A stretch of 64,000 nucleotides of DNA from Lathyrus oleraceus (GCF_024323335.1 NC_066582.1:180678782-180742781); one strand, 5' to 3'. Counted from the stretch's first letter, positions 1 through 11,400 are shown. Numbers and translations: made by a program. Notes: generated by a model from the letters alone, not told the origin.

Positions 1-663
1 ATCTTCAGAGTCAGAACTCTCTCTGACCTTCCTCTTCTTAACCTCAATTTTACTCCATGATTTTGAGGGTCCTATACCAGCAACCTTTTTCCCTCTTCTT
101 GCTGTCATCATTTCAGCCACAGTCTTCCCTTTTCTGGTCCTTAGTTTCTTAGCTACACTTGGTTTCACATGATGGACCAAGGTGTCATCTTCTTCCTCAG
201 AACTTTCTTCCTTCAGATTAATAACATTCTCAGCAGTTTCACGAGAACCATCTGCTGGTTTCTTACTAGGCAAGGTTTTACCTAGAGAGCATAATCCCTC
301 AGCAGCCACTTCTTTCTCTGATCTAGATGAATCATCATCTTTCTCAGTTTGGGGTTCCACCTCAGGTGAGGGGTCCCTTCTAGACAGAGGGGTAGAAACA
401 CCCTTGACTGCATGCCCTTCGTTTAGAATCCTAGTTACTAGGTTCCTAATGGTACGATCAGTAAAGTGCATGTCATCCTTATGAGGAGGTATATCAGGAA
501 TGTTACCTTGATTACTTCCAGCCATTGAAGAAGGGCCATGGACGTCGCCTGGAATAACAGAGAGGGGAATAACCTCCATAATATCTTCATCCAAAAACTC
601 CATGGAGGGAGTCCTTCCTTTGTGAGTGGGTTTTGATCCTGAGGATGAGGGATGTTGTGACAT
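1..663 (-). CDS. Sirevirus envelope-like ORF, N-terminal 221 codons (open at window edge)
   Basis: An ATG at 663-661 on the minus strand opens a frame with no stop down to base 1. It starts MSQHPSSSGSKPTHKG and continues as a hydrophilic, low-complexity protein with acidic serine-rich runs (ESSEEEDD near residue 175) and lysine/arginine-rich stretches near residues 187-215. The position after the RNase H end is where SIRE-type elements carry a second, so-called envelope-like ORF of unproven function. No signal peptide or membrane segment is visible in this part; any such segment would lie further left. Unlike the pol of the same element this frame is unbroken here. Bases 664-870 between it and the RNase H stop hold no recognisable gene. 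Confidence 0.7.
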   Translation of the reverse strand, partial: MSQHPSSSGSKPTHKGRTPSMEFLDEDIMEVIPLSVIPGDVHGPSSMAGSNQGNIPDIPPHKDDMHFTDRTIRNLVTRILNEGHAVKGVSTPLSRRDPSPEVEPQTEKDDDSSRSEKEVAAEGLCSLGKTLPSKKPADGSRETAENVINLKEESSEEEDDTLVHHVKPSVAKKLRTRKGKTVAEMMTARRGKKVAGIGPSKSWSKIEVKKRKVRESSDSED

Positions 664-870
664 TTTGTTGGACTTTTGAAGAAAATCTCTTTGCCCTAGC
701 AGAGGTTTTCTGAGAAGTTGGATGAAGATGGAAATGCTTGTGTTGAGGTAGCGTGTGGAAATGGCATAGATACTAGTTCCAATACTAGGTAATGATTTAT
801 TATAAATGTGGCACTTTCTTTTAAGTGGGCAGACAATATTTTTATTACCTTTTCCACTCCACTTTAATTG

Positions 871-1350
871 CTATAACTTCTCATGACTACAAATCCCCAA
901 TTTCCCTCTTAAACATTCAAACTGATTATCATCCAAAACTATTGCAAATTTGTCACCTAATTGCATTTCATGCTTTAGTGCTTTGATTTTTTCTTCCACA
1001 AATTCTCTAATGAAGTGATGACAAAAATCAATGTGCTTAGTCCAGCTGTGCTGAATAGGATTTTTGGACATAGTTGTAGCACTCAGGTTGTCATAGTACA
1101 ATGTCATGACATCGTGTGTGACATTGTACTCAGTCAACATTAGTTTCAACCAACCCTGTTGAGAACAACTACTTCCATCTGCTATATATTCAGCTTGATA
1201 TACAACACAAACACCATTTTCATCTTTCAAAGGAGCAGGTGTCCTTTCACTCTCCATCCCAATCTTCTTAACATTGTTCTTGGCACATTTTCTTTGAGAT
1301 AGACACATAGACCCATCTATCTGCTTGACTTGTAGCTCAAGTCCAACAAA
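871..1350 (-). pseudogene. Copia pol remnant: RT C-terminal fragment and RNase H
   Basis: The frame starts around FVGLELQVKQID, which matches the last part of a copia reverse transcriptase. It then jumps from KDENGVCVVY straight to QAEYIADGSSCSQ, which belongs to the RNase H domain, and ends with NQFECLRGKLGIC. A complete copy of this family has well over 100 further residues between those two points, so an internal deletion near base 1210 is inferred. The RNase H core motifs AEYIA and TLYYDNLSA are still readable. The first half of RT and all of integrase are absent. Confidence 0.75.
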
Positions 1351-1368
1351 GTTCTTTCCAACTTCAGA

Positions 1369-2190
1369 CTACATATGACTAGCAACATGTTCAACCATCT
1401 GATCCAACCTCCTATATATTTGAGCCACCATGAGCTTTTCTCCTTTGGAAGTGATGTCAAGTCTGAGTTTCTGGTGTGACATCCTTGTCTGACATTTCCC
1501 ACAGACTTGTCTTTCATCAATCTTCAATTTGAGAGTTCCTCTAGCAGATATAATCATATTCATCCCTTTTTCTTTGACTAAGGTACACTTTGAGGAATAA
1601 CTAATTTGAGAGCTCCACATGTAACATTTGTCTTTGGTCCTGACTCCTTTCATGATCACTTCACTTTCTTTGTTAGTAATCAGACATTCAGTTTTAGTGA
1701 AGTTAACATTTAGACCTTGGTCACATAGTTGACTGATGCTCATTAGATTTGCAGCCAAGCCCTTAACAAGTAGGACCTTGTCAAGTTCAGGAACTCCGGG
1801 GCAATCAAACTTACCTATCCCCTTGATTTCACCCTTTGCTCCATCACCAAAGGTTACATAGCTTATGGCATGAGGCTGAAGGCCAGTTAGCAGGTCTTTG
1901 TTTCCAGTCATGTGTCTGGAGCACCCACTGTCAAAATACCAATCTTCTTTGGCTGAAACTCTGAAGGAAGTGTGAGCTATTAGACTTGTAACATTAGTCT
2001 TAGGAACCCATTGCTTCTTGTTGACAGGCCTGTGATGTTTGGGTCTTGGTTGATATTGAGTCTGATGATGAACAGGGCTAGGATAACCATACAGCTTATA
2101 GCAGAAGGGCTTCAGGTGGCCAAATTTTCCACAGTAGTGGCATCTCCATCTTTGGTGTTTCCTTTCTGCTGTCTTCCCTTCTGATGTTGT
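1369..2190 (-). pseudogene. Copia zinc knuckle, aspartic protease and pre-integrase fragment
   Basis: One minus-strand frame reads a CCHC knuckle CHYCGKFGHLKPFC (near 2142-2101), then the protease active-site motif YFDSGCSRHMTG (near 1935-1903), and then the conserved stretch LLVKGLAANLMSISQLCDQGL (broken here as a motif, near 1780-1715) found between protease and integrase in copia elements. The frame stops at 1369-1371. Integrase should follow but RT sequence follows instead, so the deletion junction lies between about 1350 and 1380. This frame differs from that of gag. Confidence 0.75.
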
Positions 2191-2330
2191 GACATATGAT
2201 ATGACATCTCAGGTTTGCTTTTAATATGGCTGCACTTAGGTTTGGATTTAGGTTTGCAACCAGTGTAACTGCACTTAGGCTTAGATTCATTATACCCAAT
2301 GCCAGATTTGTCTCTTGTTATTTGTCCAGT

Positions 2331-3764
2331 TTAGAGAATCTTGTCTAAGGAGTCAGATCCATTGTTTAACATTCTTACATACTTGGTCATCTCTTCTAGT
2401 TTAGAATTCAAGAACATAGCTTCAGTTTTTAACTTGGAGATGGTTTCCACATGTTCTGCCTTCTCATTATCCAGCTGTACTATCACTTTCTTCTGGCTTT
2501 CAACTTGTTGACTTTCATCTAGCTTTGCATTCAGAACCACTGCTTCTATTTTTAATTTGGAGATGGTGTCCAAGTGTTCTACCTTCTCATTCTCAAGTTG
2601 AGTTATTACCTTCTTCTGGCTTTCAACCTGTTTACACACCTCTTCACTTTTGTGACACAACTTTCTGTAGGTAGTGGCCAACTCTTCGAAGGTTACTTCA
2701 TCATCACTTGAGTCTTCCTCAGAACCCCATCTTCCAGTCAAGGCAGTCACCAAATTTGCAGACTCTTCTGTTTCACTTTCATCAGACCAAGTGGCAGAAA
2801 GACTCATCTTCTGTTTCTTGAGGTAGGTTCCACATTCAGTTCTAATGTGTCCATACCCATCACATTCATAGCACTGTACTTCTTTTCCTTCTTTGGGCTT
2901 ATCATCTGACCTTGTTCTTCTTCCAGCATTGTTGGATTTACTGATGTCAGATGAGATGTTCTTGACATTAGCCTTAGATCTAACATCCATCTTTTTCAAC
3001 AGTCTGTTGAACTGTCTTCCCAGCATTGCTATATCACTTGCCAGATCTTCATCAACATCTTGACCATTTTCCTCCTCTGTGTTTGACATGAAGGCTATGC
3101 TTTTGGTTTTCTTTTCAGATCCATCACTCATTCCCATCTCAAATGTTTGGAGGGACCTAATTAGCTCATCAACTCTCATATTGGAGATGTCATGAGACTC
3201 TTCTATGGCTGTCACCTTCATAGCAAATCTCTTAGTGAGTGACCTGAGTATTTTTCTTACTAATTTTTCATCTGACATCTTCTCTCCCAGGGCTCCTGAG
3301 GCATTAGCAATTTCAAGGATACTCATATGAAATTCATGAATATTTTCATCTTCTTTCATCCTTAAATTTTCAAACTTGGTGGTGAGCAGCTGTAGTCTAG
3401 ACATCTTTACCCTAGAGGTACCTTCATGAGTGGTTTTTAGAATGTCCCAAGCATCTTTAGCTACCTCACATTTGTTTACCAACTTGAAGATATTCTTGTC
3501 TACTCCATTGAATATGGCATTCAATGCTTTAGAATTTCCAAGGGCTAGATCATCCTCCTCCTTTGACCATTGTTCTTCAGGCTTCTTGTCAGTTGTGGTT
3601 TCTCCTTCCTTAGTAATTACTGGATGTGCCCAGCCTGTTAACACAGCCTTCCAAGCCTTATTATCCAGAGATTTTAAGAAAGCTACCATTCGAGGTTTCC
3701 AATAGTCATAGTTAGATCCATCTAAAATTGGTGGCCTGTGAACAGATCCTCCATCTCTCTCCAT
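2331..3764 (-). CDS. Sirevirus gag protein (477 aa)
   Basis: Nucleocapsid and capsid protein of the copia element. The start MERDGGSVHRPPILDG with NYDYWKPRM is the usual opening of plant copia gag. A UBN2-type gag core follows (residues ~60-220, including AWDILKTTHEG and LQLLTTKFENLRM), then a CCHC zinc knuckle CYECDGYGHIRTEC near residue 300, and a C-terminal coiled coil (residues ~370-465) with two near-identical blocks around QVESQKKVI and LENEKVEH, a small internal duplication. The ATG lies about 50 bases after the primer site. The frame is unbroken. It ends in TAA at 2333-2331, and the protease is read in another frame. Confidence 0.85.
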   Translation of the reverse strand: MERDGGSVHRPPILDGSNYDYWKPRMVAFLKSLDNKAWKAVLTGWAHPVITKEGETTTDKKPEEQWSKEEDDLALGNSKALNAIFNGVDKNIFKLVNKCEVAKDAWDILKTTHEGTSRVKMSRLQLLTTKFENLRMKEDENIHEFHMSILEIANASGALGEKMSDEKLVRKILRSLTKRFAMKVTAIEESHDISNMRVDELIRSLQTFEMGMSDGSEKKTKSIAFMSNTEEENGQDVDEDLASDIAMLGRQFNRLLKKMDVRSKANVKNISSDISKSNNAGRRTRSDDKPKEGKEVQCYECDGYGHIRTECGTYLKKQKMSLSATWSDESETEESANLVTALTGRWGSEEDSSDDEVTFEELATTYRKLCHKSEEVCKQVESQKKVITQLENEKVEHLDTISKLKIEAVVLNAKLDESQQVESQKKVIVQLDNEKAEHVETISKLKTEAMFLNSKLEEMTKYVRMLNNGSDSLDKIL

Positions 3765-3813
3765 TGTACCAGAAAGTATTGTCCCTAGATCTCACCCAGA
3801 ACCAGAGCAGGAT

Positions 3814-3829
3814 GCCTGCTCTGATACCA
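3814..3829 (-). promoter_or_regulatory. Primer binding site (initiator tRNA-Met type)
   Basis: The minus strand reads TGGTATCAGAGCAGGC, the standard plant copia primer site that pairs with the 3' end of initiator tRNA-Met. It sits two bases after the end of the 5' LTR and about 50 bases before the gag ATG. Confidence 0.9.
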
Positions 3830-3831
3830 AT

Positions 3832-4912
3832 TGAAATTATGGTATCAGATATGAGATGTCGAAGGTAATGTCACGACACTAATATCTAAATAAAGCACAC
3901 ATGATAAAGATAAAGAATAGTAATGCAAGAGACACAAGCAATTGTTAACCCAGTTCGATGCAACTCACCTACGTTTGGGGGCTACCAAGCCAGGAAGGAA
4001 ATCCACTAAATAGAATCAATTCAAAGACTCTCAGTACACTCCACAAGTTACAGTCTTTTTCACCTAATCTCTACCCGTATGATTTCTACCTAAGAACTCT
4101 TAGATATGAGAACCCACACACTCCCCCTCAATCACACCTGTGATTTTAAACAACAATTACTTATGAAAAGAAGACACTCTTCAAAGACACACACTTGATC
4201 TTACTTAGCAGCTTCAATCAAGTAGACACACACTTGATCTTGCTTAACAACTTTAATCAAGTAGACAGACACTCATGCTTACAAGCTTAGAGTGATAAAT
4301 TACAACTCACAAATCAGACCAATTCAATCATCTATGGATGAATTGAATGGCTTACAAGTCACACGACCAAACAAGACACAAGCCCTTCTTCTCTCTCAGT
4401 ATTTCGCTCTGTATTGGTTGTGTGTCAAATCAGGTTTTTCCATGTCCTATTTATAGAAGCATTCAGCTGGGCTTGGACATCTTGAAAACCCTAAAACTAT
4501 TTTCCAATTAAATCTTCTCATGACAGCTGATTAGATCTCTTTGGAAAATAAGTAAATTTGGTTGTAATTAATGATTGAATGCGTTTGTAAATCAGATCTT
4601 CAATCATACATAGATTGCCATTAAATGCGCAATCACATAACACATAACATTCACCCTGAATGTTCTGTGTACAAATGTCATGACATCGGGTCTGACATCC
4701 TGGAACAATCCTGCATAATTCCATTTTAAATATCCAGCAGGTACATAATATCAGATGTCATGACATCGTGTATGACATCCTGAAACAATCCTGCATAATT
4801 ATATTTTTAACCTCCAGCAGGTACATAGATATCTTATGTTAAGACATCACATGCAACATCTTGTGAACACTCTTTGTTTTACCAAAATTGCTGCCAACAC
4901 TTAGAACCAACA
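3832..4912 (-). repeat. 5' LTR of the SIRE-type copia element
   Basis: The LTR ends in ...TTTCA two bases before the primer site. On the minus strand it most likely begins TGTTGGTTCTAAGTGTTGG at 4912; a start at TGTTGGCAGC (4899) is the alternative. Length is about 1.08 kb. The partner LTR is outside the window, so the outer boundary cannot be checked by comparison and no target duplication can be scored. Confidence 0.7.
4448..4455 (-). promoter_or_regulatory. TATA box of the copia LTR
   Basis: The minus strand reads CTATAAATAGGA, a near-ideal plant TATA box, about 460 bases into the LTR and well upstream of gag. It is the likely U3 promoter. Confidence 0.65.
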
Positions 4913-5276
4913 TACCATATGAATCCAAGTTAATAAAATAAGACTTCATCCACAAGTCAAATGACCAATTTATTTGAAGTAGGGGCAACCTATCCATTCT
5001 TCAAAGTACCATGGATGAACACTTGATCATACAATGGTAGGTTTGAAGTATGGAAGGTTTTAATCAACCCTAAACCAAACATGTCATGACTTAAGTAGAT
5101 TTCATCAGTCCATAAGTTCAGGACTTCACAAGTCCACTAAAAAAAATTCAAATGACTTGAAAAGAAAGAATATAAAATACTATAGACAATAATAACATGA
5201 GTGTATGTTCAACATATTTGAAAAATAATAAAAATAGAAGGGTTAAAAAAATAAAATTAAAATGGAAATAAATGAG
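4913..5276. other. Unassigned 364-bp spacer
   Basis: AT-rich DNA between the copia LTR and the next LTR start. I see no coding or repeat signature here. The stretch around 5100-5140 (TTCATCAGTCCATAAGTTC) has a repeat-like look, but I cannot assign it. Confidence 0.4.
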
Positions 5277-7140
5277 TGTAAGACCCCAATTTTGACTCTA
5301 AGATCCCTCATGCTATCTCATCATTTGCATTGATTTTGGGATCACACCTTGGCATCCTTCTTACCCCTCATTCATTGGGTTTGCATTGGGAGATATCACC
5401 AAGTACTATTTTAATGTATCATATTTTATTTTCTTTACTAACCAAAATACCAAAAATATATCTATGTGTCGCTTTGTTTCATTTGTAGGTAGTGTATGTG
5501 TCCACTTGTGCCTCATCAAGCTCACAACTAGGGTTTGAGACCCTCAATGCAAAGATAAAGTCAAGGAAAGATTCAAATTGGTTATAAACATCTTATATGT
5601 ATTCCCATGTTCTTCATTTGTCATTTTGATCAAGAATTCATCAAGAGTTTGATCAGAAATGACATGTGACTCGAAGCATGCTTGGGATTAAATTGGGGGA
5701 ACATGAAACAACTATGCTCTGATCTTGCTTGCAGCTCAAGCAAGTTGGTTTTGATCCCTTTCATTGATCTAGAACAACCAAAGGCATTGAATTGGTTTGC
5801 TTCCGAATTTGCTTTTTGCCATTTTGGGCAAAAACTGATTTTTGCACATGGCATTGAATTTTCTATTTTGTGAGGTTTTGGCTTGCAAGTTAACCTTCAA
5901 TCACACCATGATATCATATGCAATGTGTTTGGGGACCATTGGGACCTGAAAAAATGAGTTTGAGGACTTGGTGCATTGATTTGCAAAATCTGACTTGGGC
6001 ATGTCTGGTTTGTGCGTCATGGCAAGTCAGCAAATTTGGACTAAGGCCAAATAAAATTGGCTTATTCTTTTTGTCCCAATTTTGGGCCATTTGTTCCTTG
6101 CCATGATCATTATTGAATGAAAAAAGAACCAGGTCAAAAGGGTTTATGGTTTGGAAATGGAAATGTGTCAAAGTAGGGGTCATGACATGATTTTAGGGTA
6201 TGTTGGACATGTTGGACCAGCTTGGCCAATAGAAAAATTGAACCCCTTCCTCAATGAACTAGGTCTTGGGACTTAAAACAAAGTTGGAGAGGAAGTTATT
6301 TGTGAAATTTGGCTCAAAGTGGAATTCAAAAATCTTGAAAAATGAGAAATTTATGGTCTTTGGAACTTCCCATAGGCCATTCTTGCCAATATGTGACTAA
6401 CTAATATGACCTAATTTGGGGATTTTATGATTTCTTGATTTCCAAGGCACAGTGGTGGATGTTTTGAGTTTATATGATCATACCATGATGGGAAATAAGG
6501 TTTTTACCTTTGTGGAATGATTTTAGGTCAATTTGATGGATATATCAAGTCATGAAAAGTTGAAAAATCATGTACAAACCACTACTTTTAACATGGATTG
6601 AATGGATGGTTCAATGGTGGATTTTGTTTGTAATGGATATGAAATGATGTTTAATAAATGATAGGATGATTGGATGGTAAAAAATGAGCAAGGTAAATGA
6701 TCAAGAGATCCCCAAATTAGGGTTTCTTGGGGCACAAGTTTCATCAAGAACCAAAGACAAATGAATTAGGGTTTGAGATATAAGGATCAAATTGAGATGT
6801 TTAAAGGGCATGAGGCATAAATAGACTTTGGATTTGAGGGATCCTCAATGATATGGTCAATATCCATGGTGAATCAAGATTTGTACAAGCCAAAAGAGGG
6901 TCAAGAACTAGGATTTGGTCCTTGGGTGATCAGAGGAATCTTGAAGATTCTCCAAGGGGACTCACCATCCAAATTGGACTTGGGGAGTGAGTGAGATATC
7001 TTGAGTGATCCTCCAAGATTTGTGGGGTGCTTGAGGATTAAATTAGGGTTAAGGTGGCTTGGGCACACCTCAACATGATCAGAGGCTCTTGGGGCTTTGC
7101 AGATGAATCCCATGTCTTGGACTTGTGGACTATTGTGGTT
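5277..7140 (+). repeat. Ogre-like LTR fragment (5' part)
   Basis: The block opens with TGTAAGACCCCAATTTTG at 5277, the same start as the Ogre LTR at 29343, and resembles it over roughly the first 60 bases (CTAAGATCCCTCATG). The following ~1.8 kb has the same texture as Ogre LTR U3 DNA but no ORF and no primer site. Bases before 5277 (ATGAG) have no matching copy downstream, so a clean solo LTR is not supported; it is probably a truncated LTR of a different subfamily. Confidence 0.55.
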
Positions 7141-7219
7141 ATTAAACGCAAATGCATATGCTTATGTTTTTAAGACTTAAGAAGATGATATGGGGTAGGG
7201 AAAATTTAACGGTATGACA
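7141..7219 (-). repeat. Short LTR-edge fragment in opposite orientation
   Basis: The stretch ends in GGTAGGGAAAATTTAACGG then TATGACA. This parallels the LTR edge at 28300-28325 (GGGTAGGGTAAATTTTTGGG then TATGACA). Read on the minus strand it would be an LTR start TGTCATACC. Only a few tens of bases are comparable. Confidence 0.4.
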
Positions 7220-8100
7220 AACATGTTTAAATGAAAGTCAAGCATATGGATGACCAAGTCAACGCTTTTGCAAGAATCTATCCAGAATGACTCTAGTAAA
7301 GACCTTGATAACTCAAGCCACTGAAGTCTCAGGACTCCGAACTCTATAGACTCTGAAGTCTCATTTTCACCAGATTCTGAAGACATGCTCTAAACTCCAC
7401 TCAAGCTTTATCAACTTAAATACAAAGCCTATGACTAGAAGTCAATGACTAAAATGCAATCACTAAAAGAAGAACACGTGACAAGAGTACAATCAATACA
7501 ATATCAAATATCCTTTCCACTACCCTGAAGATTAGGAAAACTGATTGTAATATTAAACCAACATGGTTCCTTTTGTCTCATCCTCACCCATTATACGCTG
7601 CAAGCGCCACTCTACTGTTTTAGAACCAAGTGACCTTCATACAACTTTGATATTGAGGATATTCCAATTCCATCATTTAACGAATCTATATAAAGAGGTC
7701 TTAAAAGTTTAGAAAACTATCGATTGCACAACAACGAATGCACACAACGAACATACGTGAAAAGAAAAATAAAAGAAGTGTTACTCAAGTTCATACACTT
7801 AGAACACTTTCTTGAATATATTTCTTAAGTGTAATTTTTTATTTTAACTTGTGTATCTTATTTTAGAAACAACACGTAAATACAATCTTATATTCTTAAC
7901 CTTTGGTTAAATACATTGAGAGACTAGGTTACAGTTAGAATTCTCAAAAAATATTTAAGAGTTATTGAGTTTGTAATGAAATATTTGATTAATGGATTAA
8001 GTCCTTATTGAGAAGGTGAAATCACTTTGGCAGATGGACTTGACATAGCTTAGGTAACAACAAATCATAATAAAAATAATTGTTTTATCTTTGTTGAATA
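7220..8100 (+). repeat. Probable LTR remnant with TATA box
   Basis: This block has no ORF but has LTR-like architecture: a TATA box TATATAAA at 7687-7694 followed by about 400 bases ending near GAGAAGGTGAAATCACTTTGG (21 bases, at 8008-8028) and AAATAATTGTTTTATC. The closing part resembles LTR ends of plant copia-type elements as I remember them. I could not find a primer site or a partner copy in the window. Confidence 0.35.
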
Positions 8101-9950
8101 TTTAATGTTTGTGTTTTGGATTGCGATTTTTTTTTAATCTAAAGACACAATTTAAATCCCCATTTATTATATTTCTTGAACTTTCACTTCGAACTATACA
8201 AATAAATATAAATACACATATTTCAATACTTAAATCCTTAATATTTATGATTTTAATTATATTATTTGTTTCACATATTTTATTGTACATTTTTGATTTT
8301 ATTGTTATATGAGGTCAAAATATAATGTATATGTAAAAAAAAAAAATAAGATGCTCTTATTTTTTTTATTTCTTTACAAATATAAACTTTTTATAATTTA
8401 ATAAAATTTAAAATAAAATATTCGTAGAAAGGTTACTTTTATAAAATATATTATTTAACACGAGTGTTGTTGTAACATTTTAAGAATCTCTTTTTAAAAA
8501 AAAATTATATTTGATAAATTTTTTTCTCTTTTCTTTTCCTCTTCCTCCCCTCCATTAAAACCAAACTTACCCTAAATTTTCAAACACTTGCAAATTGTTC
8601 AAACTTTTGAACTAGCCTATATTTCTAATACTATTATTGGCAAGACAAATAATTCTAAAGTTGATATTTCAAAAATAAAAATCCTTTATTTTAGACACTA
8701 CCATCTATAAACATGACAACCATTCACAGATTTATTGGGAATGCAATAAGTCACTAGAGATGGATGGCCTTTAACTGTTTATAAGGGTATAGGATAGAAT
8801 AAAGAATGGAAACAAAAAAAATACTAGTGATTCATGCGTAATGGGCACAAATTCATTTCATTTCTGCAAGTTGCAAAGATCCGTTTGTGATGCAGTCTGT
8901 TGCAACATTACTTTAATCTGACAGCCGCAACACCCTTGCAATGGATCACATAAAAAGCCATATATAACTCTCCAACTTGTATGGCACATGACAAAGTCAT
9001 TCAAAGGGTATGGCTCCGGTGAGTTTGGAAAACAATACACTCCTTATCTTCAAGATTAATAATATACTATTTCATTTGGAAAATAATACACTCCTTCTAT
9101 ATTGTTGTTTACATATACAAATAGTTACACTCTGCGCACAAATTGACAAACAGTCCTATTTAAAATAAGCCAAGCATAGTTGAATTAAAAATGTAAAATA
9201 TGAAAGATAAGAGAATATTTTTCAAGTCTATTATATTTTTAGAATTTGACAGTTTAGAGTTTTGCTCGTGTTTCATATTATAGCGCTACTAATTGAAGCA
9301 ATTTTCTTCATATTAACACTCAAGGATGATGAAGATAAAGCACTTATATGTTAGTTATGCCAATAATTAATTTGTTAGTTGCACTTTTCCATTATATTTC
9401 TTCTGATTTTATGTATAAATAAATTTTTTTATAATTTTTTGGCCTTGAATATAACACTAAAAACCACCGTACACAGTTAATATACTATACTCTTGTTAAT
9501 TTTGTCTTTAGAGGATTAGTAAGTTTTCTAATTTTTTTTTCTTTTTATTATGCATTTTTTTTATTTCATATTTTATTTTAAATTATTTAGAACTGTAGAA
9601 TGAATTCTACTACGTTCATTTCAAATTACTACTAGTAATTTTTTTTGCCTAACGGAAATTGTATACTTCTCGTTCATTTTTCAATTTTTTAATTAAAAAA
9701 TAAAACTAAAATAAATAGAAATACTATTCAATTTCATATTTTATATCAATTTTTTCACTTAAAAAATAATAAGAAAACAAGTACTATTAGATATAATAAC
9801 TCATACAATTCAACCTTTTCATTTTTATAATTTAAAAATTTGAAATGATACAACATATTTACCAATATATATTCATAAGTTTTTGAACTAAATCTCTATC
9901 ATTTGAGTTGAGTGGGTAGTCTTCCTTTAGTAAACAATTCATCTTTTTTC
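8101..9950. other. AT-rich intergenic DNA, nothing recognised
   Basis: About 1.85 kb with many A/T runs. A 60-codon minus-strand frame at 8858-9040 (PNSPEPYPLNDFVMCHTSWR) is less AT-rich than its surroundings and could be an old exon or transposon scrap, but I do not recognise it. No tRNA, repeat pair or promoter is convincing. Confidence 0.3.
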
Positions 9951-10760
9951 ATAAGAGAAATTTTATAATTATTGGATCATTTCTTCATAATTTCAACCTT
10001 ACATGATTGAAGTGTGAGAAAAATTTTGTTTGAACTTTTGATATCAAAAGACTTATAAGTATTTTCTACGATTTGAATAAACTCATCAACTGAATTAACC
10101 ACTTCATTCTGTTGCAATGATTGTATGACACTAAAAACACCTGAATTCAAAACATTTAAATCGAGAGAATTAGGCGGTTGACAAGTCAAACGAATGTCAA
10201 GGCCTCCTTCAAAAGCTGTTACACGATATTCTTCATCATCTAAAGAAACGTGGAAAAATGCATTATCTTACTGAATACAAATTGTCTCATATGCATGCTC
10301 TTGTAGCCATTTTCATCAATTGATCTCTTTAGTGATATAAATAATTGATTTTATTTCAAGTGTCCTTATTGTTCGATTGACACTTAACCTTCTATCCGAC
10401 ACTTTATCAACAAGAGAAAACAACCTATTTTTCCGATGAATGCCACATTATCTTCATCATCAAATATGAGTCTAGCCAACGTTACTAAAAACATGACCTT
10501 TTAAATATTATTTTTGTTTCTGCAAGTCCTATATTGATTATCCTCATTTGCAAGAAGGTAATAATTCGTTGAATTTGACATATAAAAATATTTTTCATCT
10601 ATGTGCACAATGTTATACATGATTTAAAATTTGGATTATGAGGAATGATAGTTTTCTCAAACATGCTCAAGCAGAATTTAAGACGTTGTTTCATATTATC
10701 ATCCTTCATATATGACTTCAACGCGCTACTTTTTTATTTAAGACGTTGACTTCAACGCGC
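9950..10760 (-). pseudogene. Degenerate plant mariner-like transposase
   Basis: Three stretches on the minus strand match plant Tc1/mariner (Soymar-like, DD39D) transposases. They are MKQRLKFCLSMFEK (near 10700-10650), MYNIVHIDEKYFYMS (10621-10575) with YYLLANEDNQYRTC, and TCQPPNSLDLNVLNSG (near 10186-10135). The first catalytic Asp is in HIDEK and the third in NSLDLN. The middle motif reads IQ-stop-DNA at about 10272-10255, so a stop codon sits directly beside the second catalytic Asp. Frame shifts separate the parts. The last 70 codons are open (9977-10189). No terminal inverted repeats could be fixed. Confidence 0.8.
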
Positions 10761-11400
10761 TTCTAATACCTAAAGCTTTTGCTAAAGATCAAAACGTGTT
10801 ATGCGTAAGTAACAAAATATCATGCAATTTTTTCAACATTTATCTCTTCTCTTTTACGACTACTTTTTTCTTCTGTTTTTTTGGCATGCATCACATGTTT
10901 CATTATTCTGTCTCCAACAATAAATAACATCCGTAGAGAGTGAATAAGAGAAATCAACTTTTTAAACAGTTCTATGATTACGGTTTCCTTCACAATATAA
11001 ACTTATCAATATTTTAGAAATAATTTTTTGATGTGTCATGTCCAAAAAAAGAATGTTTTTTAATGGCTGTCTTTCATTAACAACATTTCTTATTAAATTT
11101 TTTTTTGAATGATCACAAATTAAAAAGGAAGCATAAAAATAAATATTAACAGTTTTTTTACGTGAGTTTAAAACAATAACTCATTTACTAAAAATATATT
11201 TAACAATTTTTTTATATATTTCTAATCTCAACAATACTACTCCTTTATTTCATGTGAGTTTAATGATACACAGCTAACTCAATTTTTTTTCTAAAAAGAG
11301 AAATAAATTAGCTTAATTTAATATGGAAAGAATCGAAACATTATAAATATAATAAGCATAAATGCATGTCTTTATTTTTATTGAAATAATGAATAGGTAA
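10761..11400. other. AT-rich spacer after the mariner remnant
   Basis: No coding signal. A phrase GACTTCAACGCGCT occurs twice (near 10709 and 10748), a small direct repeat at the edge of the transposase remnant. The rest is A/T-rich sequence without a feature I can name. Confidence 0.3.

Larger units (their letters stand above)
1..4912 (-). mobile_element. Ty1/copia retrotransposon, SIRE/Maximus type, truncated by window edge
   Basis: Read on the minus strand the order is 5' LTR (4912-3832), primer site (3829-3814), gag, a second zinc knuckle and protease region, an RT tail with RNase H, and an envelope-like ORF reaching base 1. A gag with coiled-coil tail followed by an additional ORF after pol is typical of the SIRE/Maximus (Sirevirus) lineage. 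The 3' LTR lies left of the window. The element is defective: integrase and most of RT are missing, apparently by internal deletions near 1350-1369 and near 1210. The lineage call rests on motif order and family knowledge. Confidence 0.85.

Noticed and set aside
182..484. Plus-strand 100-codon frame
   Set aside because: It is the antisense shadow of the envelope-like ORF on the minus strand.
5277..7219. Solo LTR with target duplication
   Set aside because: Flanks are ATGAG and AACAT, which do not match, and the right edge resembles the start of an LTR in the opposite orientation.
8858..9040. 60-codon minus frame as a host exon
   Set aside because: No recognisable family, no splice context, no second exon; kept only as a note.
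9020..11250. Terminal inverted repeats for the mariner-like element (ACTCCTT motifs near 9092 and 11227)
   Set aside because: Both motifs lie in the same orientation, so they cannot be an inverted pair.
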